Part shown: piece after piece, positions 10,901-22,900 of the stretch
Layout of the letters: every line of letters begins with the position of its first letter
How positions within the stretch are numbered: the stretch's first letter is position 1
Source of the DNA: Pomphorhynchus laevis
Taxonomy: Eukaryota; Acanthocephala; Palaeacanthocephala; Echinorhynchida; Pomphorhynchidae
Direction of reading: 5' to 3'
Assembly: GCA_012934845.2 (NCBI GenBank)
Contig: WNNJ02002217.1
Location: forward strand, 62,001 to 126,000
Length of the DNA stretch: 64,000 bases
Notes under the pieces: generated by a model
The model's database searches: none
What the model saw: only the letters and a program-made list of their open reading frames with translations
What the model was told of the DNA's origin: nothing
Program-made: the position numbers and the translations under genes

Positions 10901-13900
10901 ATCACAATTTCTTTTGAAACAGATTTACATATATATTAAGATAAAACTAAGATTATTGCTAATAATGGTTATATGTAATTATTTTTCACATCAAAGTCAT
11001 TGTCCTAATCCATTTAAAGCTCGTTTTATTTTCCAATACTACAATAATAATTGAAAGAGGTTAGTTTAAACCTAATGCAAAACGAATGCAGTCTGTCGAC
11101 ATTTAGCGCACTCGTATTTGATATTAGCTTTAGCTACTGCCAATATCTCAATATCGTACTTATGCACTGGTATTTAGACCTAACTACGTATTGATCAAAA
11201 AATAGTAATTTATTTTGAGTGTCAAATTCGTGCCACCGTTGCGCTTACAAGCCCACTAATAATAATTTCGCAGACGAATTCAATGTCTTCGTTCAGTCCG
11301 TTTGTTCATCTTGTTCGTTCAATTCGATCGTTCAGTTCGTTCGTTTAGCCTGTTCGTTCAGTCTGTTCATTCATATTGTTCGTTCATACCGTCGGTTCAG
11401 GCCGTTTGTTCAGATCATTTGTTCAGACCGTTTGTTCAGACCGTTTGCTCAGACCGTTTGTTCAGGCCGTTCATTCAGACCGTTTGTTCTGATAGTTCGT
11501 TCAGACCGTTTGTTCATCCGTTCGCTTAGACCTTTTGTTCAGACTGTTCGTTTAGCCGTCACTCAGACCGTTTGTTCAGTTCGTTCGCTCCGTCTAATTA
11601 ATACACTTTTCTCGTTTATACTTCCCTCCTCTCTCAGCACGGGCTAGGGACTGGCTATGGCTGAGTTCGTAATTGTCGCTGTCCACGACTTCCTTGTTAC
11701 ATTTACTTGATTTTAACTTTACTTCATATCTTCATGACAATGGTGATTAGTTCGACAACACTTTTATATTACTACATATAAGTACTATTGAAATTATTTT
11801 AACTTTTTGAATAATGGTAATTTTTAGTTAAGCAACGTCGTAAGGAAGTTACATATGAGAATGCGGTGATGAACTTTGGTCCTCAGCATCCAGCAGCGCA
11901 CGGAGTTCTAAGACTTATACTTGAATTGGACGGTGAAGTTAGTTAAATGTAAACTTTTTAATTCAATATGTCATCTATATTCAATCAAAACAACTTTAAT
12001 TCGAAAATCAGTTATAAGCTGCTTATTGTTTATTACAAAGTTTATTGCATTTTTCAGACGACGAGATTCTCAATACATAATCATCAACATTTAATTTATT
12101 TAATTCAATAAAAATCTAATTATTTACCTATAATCAGGTAAATTTCTGATGATATCTACTGTGATTATGTTCTCACTATTTGGATAGTTGCCTTTTTAAA
12201 AATCGATATAATTATTTCAAAATCACACACGTTAAATAGTTAGTTATCTTTCCCAGGATGTGCCCAAATCACCTTTACGTTGTTAACAATTATTAACTTT
12301 GAGTATTGACATAATCTGTGATTCTGACGCTAATTGCACCAATTCGACTTAAATCTACTTCATAATGTAAGGAGCAGACTATATATATTGTAATCGATAT
12401 TTTTTTCACGCCATTTACGTTTCTTCTACTTCCAACTTTTTTTAAGCAGTTCGCTGTTAGGAAACAACATATTTTAAATGCATTTGTTCATATTTTAAAC
12501 GCATTTGTTCATATTTTAAACTCGTTTGTTCTTTTCTAAACGCATTTTATACAATTAAAACATCTTGCTACAGAATGACCTGAATATACGGTTCATGCTG
12601 TTTAGTCATGTAGACAAGTTTTTCAGCTTAAATTGGACTGATCACTAGCATTACATGCAATTTTTATAATAAAATATCACTGTTGACTTATGCCAAAACT
12701 TTTGTCATATCAGCGACAAACGTTTACTTAAAATTAACCGTTTTTAATATAATGAACACTTACTTTATCTGACATGTCTTTAACGCTCGTTTTGTTTAGT
12801 AAGCGAATAATCCTTATAAGTAAATTGTTGTTTGTATAAGCATCATATTTAGCTATCTCTACAATATCGTCGTGTGTTGATATTATTGAATATGACTTTT
12901 CCGCTCTGATATGCAGACTTCTCAAATTATTATTTCCTATTCGTGATTTTATTTACCATCGAACGGACGTCTATTTACTCAAGCTGTTTTATTGCTTCTC
13001 ATCTTTGCACTCATTTGATGTCGTTAATACATTATTTGAATGTTGTTTGAGTCGTAATTTTTTAAATTGAGACAAATTTTGACAGTATTTGAATGTTGTT
13101 TATTTTTAAAATTAAGACAAATTTTGTTTTCATTGAATGTCATTGTCACTAAGAAATTATCGACCCTTTAATATTTTCAATGTGGCTAGACTGTTCGAAG
13201 GGCCGATCCACATATCGGTCTTTTGCATCGCGGAACCGAGAAACTTATGGAATTTAAGACATATTCGCAGGTTTTTGTTATCTGGTTCACAATGAAACAT
13301 CAGATTTTCTTTACACTTAAATCAGGCTTTGCCTTACATGGATCGACTCGATTATATGTCAATGATGTCAAACGAATTGGTATTTTGCCTGGCTGTGGAA
13401 AATCTCCTTCAAATTACTGTACCGGATAGAGCTAACTGGATCAGAAGTAAGCCAATACATTTGTATTAATATGAACAATTTTGAAATGGCAATTAGTTAT
13501 AAATTCAGTTTTATTTTAGATGCTTATCAGATTTAAATGTTAAACAATTAATCGTTCAAAAATTAAAAATCATAAAAATGCCGATGCATTATACATCCAT
13601 TGGCATTCTTCCGTGGCTTAATATATTGAAAAAATATTTAATCGTAGCATTCTTCAATGGTTTAACGTTTATCGATGTTTTTAAATGATTTAATTTTATT
13701 AAACTTAGTGATAGCATGAATTTTTGTTTTCGTTTTTCAACACAACTGACAATTTTATGTGTATTGTTCATTTCAAAATTAATTCATGATTTTTAAACTC
13801 CAGTAATGTGTATTTTTAATTTGTTCGTTTCTCTTTTTTGCCTAGTTTGTTATTCGTTATATTTAAACACTAATTTATCCTTTATACCTAATAACCAAAT

Positions 13901-16900
13901 ATTAGTGTACTTTAAGATATTCTGAATTAACTGTTTATCTTTCAGCGATAAAATAGTCTATCACGGTAGATGAATATAATTTTATTTAATCTTATACCTA
14001 TTTACGTGTTGATATCTCTTTGAATTATTGGTCAAGTAGGTTGATCATTGAGTGGTCAGTGCTGAATTTAAATCGTACAACTATTTTCGAACAATTGTCA
14101 CTTGGCTAATTATTAATAAATTCGTTTAATTCAGTTTTGAGGTCTATTTAGAGAAGATCGCTGTATAAAGCAAATACTGTATTCGTTTTTATGCTTCGGT
14201 TACTAATGAATAATGACAAACTAGAATGAATTGTTGCCATACTTTTATTTTGTGGTCGTTTGTTCAGCTAATCTACAGATCCACCATTAATTGGGATTTG
14301 GTTGTGAAAATATTGTTGTTGTTTTATTTCTACTGTAGGTAAAATTATGGATCTCAAATCAAGACGTATTCATCCGAATTGTTTTAATTGCTAGTAATTT
14401 ATCTATACTATAAGGTACTATTCGAGCAAACGAGTATTGCATGAAAATTGAAATAATATAATCGTCATCTGTAAAAAGCGAACAAATCTTTACACACGAA
14501 TATTCGATAAATTTTACATACTCATTGTGCAAATGTATTAATTGCTATTTTTAATTGCTATTATCGTTACGTTAAGATCAGATTTTATCAATTTGCTTTT
14601 AATGCTTCCTTACCGTCTCAAGTTTGGTTGTGTTTCATTATGTCAGGTGTTCAAACTTCACCATTTAAAATCAATTCGGTTTTACTTAAAAATTTAACTG
14701 TTCCAGCTGTTAATACTTAAGTATTAATTTAAGAAAATTACATACAATAATTAATTAATAACAATTAATATTAATTAATTTAATTTATATTATGATTCGA
14801 GTAAATAATAATCATTTGTTGTCGCATAGAAAGCATCTGTATCTTTGCGGCGTTATTATTGTAAACGCTATTGCAAATAGTTATTCGTTCATTATTATTA
14901 AAAAATATTTTAATCTAGATTTATTTGGATTTAAATTAAATTTTATCTGTAATCATTGTAGTTTTCCATTTGAATTATCTTGTTTTTGTTTATAAACGTT
15001 GGCATGTGAATTTTATTTCGTCTCGCATTTTTTCTTTATATTTTGATATAATGGTTAATTTGATTTCATCTTAGGAGATCGATATTCAAATTAATACGCA
15101 TACTTTCATTTTTATCTATCCATTCTCCAATTCTAATAGTTTTTAGTGCTGTTTTGTGAGCTAACACGAATTCTAAGTCACAGTCTATGTGTTGGATCTC
15201 AAATATTGGATATCGGTGCATTAACACCCGTGTTTTGGGTATTCGAAGAGCGTGAAAAGGTGCGATCGTATTAAAATCAACCATCAGAGTACTTAATATT
15301 ATTTCGTTTTTAGATCTACGAATTCTATGAGCGCGTATCAGGTGCTCGTATGCACGCTAATTTCATTAGAGTTGGAGGAGTAAATCAAGACATACCTCAT
15401 GGCCTTCTTGACGATGTATACAACTGGTGTGGAAAATTCCTTGAACGTCTTGATCGAATTTGTGATTTGCTTTGTGAAAACAATATATGGCTCAGTAGAA
15501 CTGTTAAAATTGGAAGCATATCAGCTGAAGATGCAATGAATTGCGGATTTTCCGGAGTCCTTCTACGAGCATCAGGTGTAAAGTGGGATATACGTAAAAT
15601 CCACCCTTATCTTAAGTATAATGAGGTTGATTTTGATGTGCCAATTGGAACAAGTGGTGATAGCTTTGATAGGTAAATATGAATATTTACTTCATTTAAT
15701 ATTAATCATTTATTTTATAAACTATTGTGTATTCTTTCGTTCGCTGACCAGGCTCAACTAACAGCGATTAACTACTTATTCAGTTAACAAGTTGCACTAA
15801 ACTTGTGAACAACATTTTAAAAATTTATCTTGATATTTATAGGCTAAATATTTTCAACATTGATGCCTTGATGCAAGTGTTTTGGTAATTTGAAGAACGT
15901 AAAAATCTGTGATTGTTTCGAAAAACAGCATATTTATAATGAGTTTGCTTTAAAATTTACAACTTTTATTAGGGCATGTCCAGTGCCCTTATGCACTTTA
16001 ATTTTCTTCAGAGAGTAGGCACTTTTGACTACTAACAATTCATTTACAATCCATAATACATTATGTATGGTTATCCCATTCAAAATTGACGTGGTAACAA
16101 CATATCCTTTATACGTGATCCAGCGTTCATTTAAGGTGCATTTTGAATTTACTTTATACTTATGCCACAAACATCTATATCTTAACAATTGTATATTAGC
16201 TGGAAAGGAATTTTAAATATAAAATGTATGAAACAATGTGTACATAACGAATTTGAGCTACAAATATTGAGCGATACATTGGAATTAAATTCGTTTCGCA
16301 GTGGCACATTTTTAACAATTTCTCAAACAAATATGGCTATCTAACTTTCAAACTTTATTTGGCCCATCGCTTAATGCTTCTCAATCACGCTAGTATAAAG
16401 GCAACTGTTCGCAAGCACGCCCTGTATACCATGGCGTGTTTCCGTATAAATATTCTTCCGTGTAAATATACTTGACAAACAGTTTACTACTTTATAACTT
16501 TACATATTTCTCGCGAAATTGCACAATCACAAGGCCACTGGCACTAACAGTATTGCCAGCCAACAAATCAAGGCCACTTTTAATACACTTGGGATTTATT
16601 AGAGTCTGATGTTTAACAAAGTGCTTTTGAAAAGCACAGTTAGATTTTCATGACATCAATCATCAAATAATTATACAGAATCTGGTAAAATTTCTAACCT
16701 TAACTCAAACCGTGGCATCGCCATCCTTAATAATGTGCAATAATATTCGTTGTATCCTTACATTACTTAAATACCGACTCATATTATTCTGATAGCATTT
16801 ATCCGCACAAACAACAGCTTTCGTAAGCGCCGATACACTTTGACCGCCTGGTTTGAAGTTCGTAGTATTGTTTTCTACGTGCATGATATCCATTATTATT

Positions 16901-19900
16901 AATAGCGTCAATATATCCATATTGACGCTATTATGGAATTTTCGTCGAATTGGCGCATGCTTACTTCCACAATGTAGTAAACTCACGACTAACGATATCA
17001 CAGGATAATTAGTGTGGGCATTACAGATGCTTTTAAATCTTAACTAAAATTGCATATTCGACAAAAATAACTTATGCTCCGACAATTCAACACACAGGAA
17101 TTCTTCAAGGAAATATATCCGTGCAAGTTACTTATTTTTTCATCTTCATAGGATACCTTACATCACACCAACAAGCGACATTTTTTCACTAAGATCATTC
17201 ATTTTGTCGACGAATTACGGAAAATTTCTGGTTTAACTTGATAAATAATTTTTTATTTATAATTTTTAATAATTTTTGATACTAAAAGTATTTTTATAAT
17301 TTTTGTTCGAAATATTAATAATTTCTAAGATAATAATATTAATATTACGATCTTTATGGAACGAAGTAAAGTATTTTTATTTAATACAACAAAACGCTAA
17401 TGTCCGATATTTCGATAGCTACTGCTATCATCGTCAGGAAACTACAAAAAATTACTAAAGTTGCCATTTATACAAATTACAATAAAACATAGAAACAAAC
17501 TTTAAAGAAAAACGTTACAAACACACACTCACACACATTCCATACAAGGGTTTTGTAAAAAACAAACTTCAAAGAAAAAACATTACAAGCACACACTCAC
17601 ACGCATTCCATACAAGGTTTAAAAAAACAAATTTCAAAGAACAAGAACCGCAACCCAAGATTAAAAGGAAAAAATATATTAAATTACTCAACAAAATTAT
17701 CAAAAATTAAAATAATGAAATAAAATAAATATTACGTAAAATTGATACCAAAAACAAACAAATCAAACAAATATAATTAACCAAGTTTAATAAGGATTAT
17801 AACTAATTAAAAACTAATAGGAAAGTTTCAAATTAAAATCAGATTTATTATTAGGTAAAATGTTATTCTTATTAATAAAATATGCCTCCTGTATTATACG
17901 AGAAAGATAATCACTTTTAAATGATAAAATTGAAGCGTCATCAAAGTTCATATTATGACCTAAATTCAATACGTTGTGATATAGCATCCACCATATTACC
18001 CCGTTTAATATTATATTTATGTTGTAACATACGCTTTTCCAATCCTTGTCCAGTTTGACCAATATAAGAGGAGGAACAGTTATCACAGGGTATCTTATAG
18101 ACAATGGTCATTTCATTAAATTTTGGTTTTAATTTAAAAATGGCATCTGTAATATTACTAGATATTTTATTTTTATATATAAATTTATTAAATAAGGGAT
18201 TCCATTTTTTATTAATAAAAGGAACTCCTAGATCTATTTTTTTGTTTCAAAGGTCCAAAATATTTCATTCTTTTCACAACATCACAACTTTTATAGTAAG
18301 CTTTTTTAATAGCCCATTCGGGAAAAGAACTGTTGACTAAACCAAAACGAATAATCGAATAACTCTTTTTTAATAACTCTCTTTTCAAAAATATAAACTT
18401 GAATCGTCTTTAGAATTGTCATTGATTGGTTCTAATAATTTGATTCCCAATTTTAATAATTTTATGAACTTAAATTTCAGAGCTATTAAGAAAGATAGCA
18501 CATGTGGAAATAATGTTTTAAACAGAACTATACAAAATGTAAGTAAAGAATTATAAAATACTGATTTAGTTGTAGCAAAGTCTGATAAGGGTGGTAAATT
18601 TGTTGTGATGGATAAAGAAGAATATGCTAATTTGGGCACCAATATTTTTAAATGATATTAAGTTTGTACGGTTGGAAAACGATCCTACGCATGATATTAA
18701 GTTTGTACGGTTGGAAATCGATCCTACGCTTATTCGTCACAATGAGTATAATAAATTTCTGTGTAAGCTATATGCCTGTAATAAAATTTCTGAAAATGTT
18801 TAAAAGGTTTAGACGGCTAAGAACTCAAAACCTGGATTTCTATATTTTGTATTTTATTATTTTACAAAATATATTTCTATATTTTCTCTAAACCTGGATT
18901 ACATTTAGTGTCTTTCGTGACTTGCTTTAAATTTTATTTGACCCTTTTGGGTTGTGGTTTTAATCTGGATTTGCATTTTATGATTTTCATTCGTAAATGA
19001 TGCTACGTTACTTTTTTTTGTTTGGTCGTTTGTAAATTATCATGTACTACGACGATCGCGTGTTCATTAAAAGTTTAGATATTAGTAAACTGTAAGGTTT
19101 AGATATTAGTAATTGGCTATTTAAATAATACTTTCAATTAGAATATTTTGTCATATCATCATTTATTTATTAAGATTTTTTTGTCGAGTTGAAGAGATGA
19201 GGCAAAGTATAAAGATAATTTACCAGTGTCTAAATAAAATACCACCGGGCGATGTTAAGCTTGATGACTACAAGATATGTCCTCCGAAACGCGCTGAAAT
19301 GAAGGTTTGCATATTTTATGTGAATCCAATTTACTTAGTAAATTGTTTATAATTTGCAATTAAAGGCGAAATTCTATATACTGAATTTCGTATTTTCTAT
19401 TTTACTTTGAAGATCTAAGCCGCACTATTTATTGTGGTCAGTAATGTTTTTGATTCATGTATTATAATCGAATGTTTCAAAAGATAAATTCTTTATTGAA
19501 TTATTTCATCGTATGCTTAAATGAATTTACTAAATTAAAACAAATAAACTATTTCATATTAATGATATATTAATATTATAAATTTTAAAATTAATTCCTT
19601 GTTAAATGTTTGCTTTATCAATTTGCTACTTTACATTTCGGTTCGAATGTTGTCGCGCTCGACAATAAAAGACCAATACGCAGTGTAGTGATTGAAGTTA
19701 CAATTCTAATTATAGTGTTCAAACACTTCACTTCTATAATTTAGCAGATAAAGATATTTCACTACTTGATACATAATAAATAAATTACAAGAAACCATTG
19801 CGTAGTACTGCTCAATATCAACTGTGAGTGAGCATATTTTAGTTAGCAACAATCTTTATTCAAATTTGCAGCAATAAGTAACGTTCTGCATATAGTAAAA

Positions 19901-22900
19901 TTTAATTCAAACTAAAATATAAAGTTCAACTTAAACATCTATCAAAATAAATTATTCTTCATTGATTATTTATATAATAATTAATAAATATATATTTTCA
20001 ATGAAGAGTAAAAGAGAACAAAGAGTTTCTCGTTAGCCTATTATTCAATGGACCTGTTTATTAATTATGTATCAATAGTTATGAATGTTATTAGTTGATA
20101 TGTATTTAAGTTATAATAATGTATATTAATTTATAACTTAATAAATTATGCTGTAATAAATTAGAGGCTAGATGAAATAAAAATAACTCACTGAAATAAA
20201 ATAACTTCTCTTTGTAGCAACGACAAATATTTTGAAAATAAACTCCTTTGGCAGCAATAGCACTCGTAAAATTTAATTTCTCACAATAATACCTAATTCT
20301 TATATCGTAGTGTACGATATAATTATATAATAATTAATATATTTCCAATCTCTATCATAACATTTAATTGACTCAAATCAATGCCAACAATGCAATTTTC
20401 AATTTCTAAAATATTATTTAATTAATCAAAAACGAATTTAATTTATAATCTAAATTCTTCAAATTAATTCTTCAGTTAGAAGTTTAAATTCTAGTAACCC
20501 ACTCTTTGTTTTATGTAGGCTTAATGAGGTTAAAATTGGCCAGATATTAAACAGCAATTTACATATATTTCATGCAATGTGACATAAAAGTATATCATAC
20601 AGGGAGATAACCAAAAATACAAGGTATGGGGTCCTAAATGCTACATGATTGTTTGTACGATAAGTTTGTGTAACATTAACAATAAATCATTTAAGCATAA
20701 AAATAAGATATTGTATGCAATAATATGCAATATTTTATAACAATATTATGCAATAGATTGTTGTAGCCTAATATTTTATTTGCATATAAAAAAGAGTTGT
20801 TTATTTTTACGTTTCAAAGTTCGTGACTTATTTCTTTTTCAAAAAATAGGAATCAATGGAGGCATTAATTCATCATTTCAAGATTTTTACGGAAGGATAT
20901 CATGTTCCGTCTGGTGAAACATATACGTCTATAGAAGCACCGAAAGTATGTATAGTCACGAAATGATTGAACACACAAATGTTCATAAATGTAAAATATT
21001 ATCTAACATCCAAGAGTGTTTTGTATTATTTTTTACGCCGTAGCATGTTTAGACCGTTTCTTTTATTAGTCCCGGTGAACCTATCATAGTTACATTTTTG
21101 CAATATTGATGCGATTGTTTTACTACCAGATTCTGTAATTAATCTGGTATAATGATATACAACTATTACATTTACAAAATATAAATAAAATATTGTAATT
21201 TAGGTAATGAGTTGTATTGTATTTGCCTATGATGGCTTTTCAAATCAATATAACGTTAAAAATAAACATATTTTATAAAAAGCGTGAATATTTTATCAGA
21301 TTACTTTGATCCTAAATGGTAATGTTGTAGCAACCATTTGTAAATAGCAATTTCATAAGTTATACCTTATTTACGAAAGATAATTGATTACGATATAGTA
21401 CATAACTAAATCACAATATAAGGCAATAAAGTAAATCATTTGCCCAGTTAATTAAGAAAACATTATCATGACAGCAATTTAGTTTGAGAACGTGTTAAGT
21501 ATTGAGTTACTAATTGTGGTTAGATTCACTTTTATAATTGAACGTTTTCGGTTTTATTAATAATAGCTTAAATCATATTTTGAAACTAAATAAATTTAAA
21601 TATGATCATATCATTTCCTAGCATGTTTAATGATTAACATATTACCGATTGTTATGAATCGAAAAGCTTATTTCCAGCAAATGGAAATAAAATTTATTTT
21701 CAATATTTAGACGGAACTAATCTGTCATAATCTGAAAATTAAATTTGTAAGCAGTTATTTAAAGTGATGTTTAATTAATATCAATAGAACTAATATATTG
21801 AAACGATACATGCTAGTTTCTTTTGATATTTCTATATCCTATTTCCAGCAAATGGAAATAAAATTTATTTTCAATATTTTACATATTTAAAAATACAACA
21901 AAACTATATTGATGTTAAAGCAGGGTTAATTTTAAATCCTTTAAACATAAAGATATAACTTATAGCCTATAACCTAAATATAATATTCTAAATTTACAAT
22001 AAGCATATTTTGGTATTTTAGAAATCCTTAAAATAATATAATTAAGACATATTTTTTACTAGTGTATGCAAATTTAGATTTAGCAAATAATATGTAATTA
22101 TAGCACACGTCAAAATACATTGAAGGAAAATCGAAATAAATAGTTGTATAAAACGCTAATTTAGTATTAATTCTACAAAAGAAATTTTAGAACACACAAA
22201 AGGAATAAATTTTCAAAATATAAATACATACGATTTTAGTACTCTTTATACAAATCTAGATTTAGTAGATATTAAAGAAGCGTTAGTAAAATTAATTAAT
22301 CTTATATTCGGAAAAAGATATACATATATATGTTATAATAATTATAACGCCTATCTAACAAAAATTAAACCATCAAATAAATATAAATATATGGATAAAA
22401 TTGAATTAATAGAATCCTTAAATATTTTGATAAATCAAAATTATTTAAAAGTAGGGACATCTATATTTAGACAAGTAAAAGGTGTTCCAATGGGTGGTAA
22501 TAGTAGCCCAATTATAGCTGACTTGTTTTTAAGCTTTATAGAATATGAATTTGTTCATAACTGTGTAAAAACTAAATCTAAACAATATAAATATATGAAA
22601 TATATGTTTCGATACATTGATGATATATGTGTATTTAATTCTAATAATTTTTATTCAATTAGTGAGCACATTTATCCAGAAAGCCTTATTCTTAACAAAA
22701 CCAATATTAATGATAAAGAAGGTGTATATCTAGATATGAACATTAAATTAACATTAACTAAAACTACTATTAATTTATATCGTAAAGATGACATATTTAA
22801 ATTTACAAGAAACATATTTTTGCATGAGCATTCATGCATACCATATAATATAAAATATAATACATTAAATAATGAAATTTTAAGAATTGCAACAATATGT

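Noticed and set aside
11219-11647. 142-codon frame rich in SFRPFVQ repeats
   Set aside because: It is the 13-bp minisatellite read in frame, inside an NDUFS2 intron.
13589-13771. 60-codon minus frame in an NDUFS2 intron
   Set aside because: No motif. The ATGCCGATGCATT/CATTGGCAT surroundings are simple AT-rich intron sequence.
14792-14995. 67-codon frame in an NDUFS2 intron
   Set aside because: AT-rich intron sequence with no recognisable motif and no splice-compatible context.
16025-16216. Overlapping frames on both strands at 15934-16216
   Set aside because: Short, no domain, inside an intron with random AT-rich composition.
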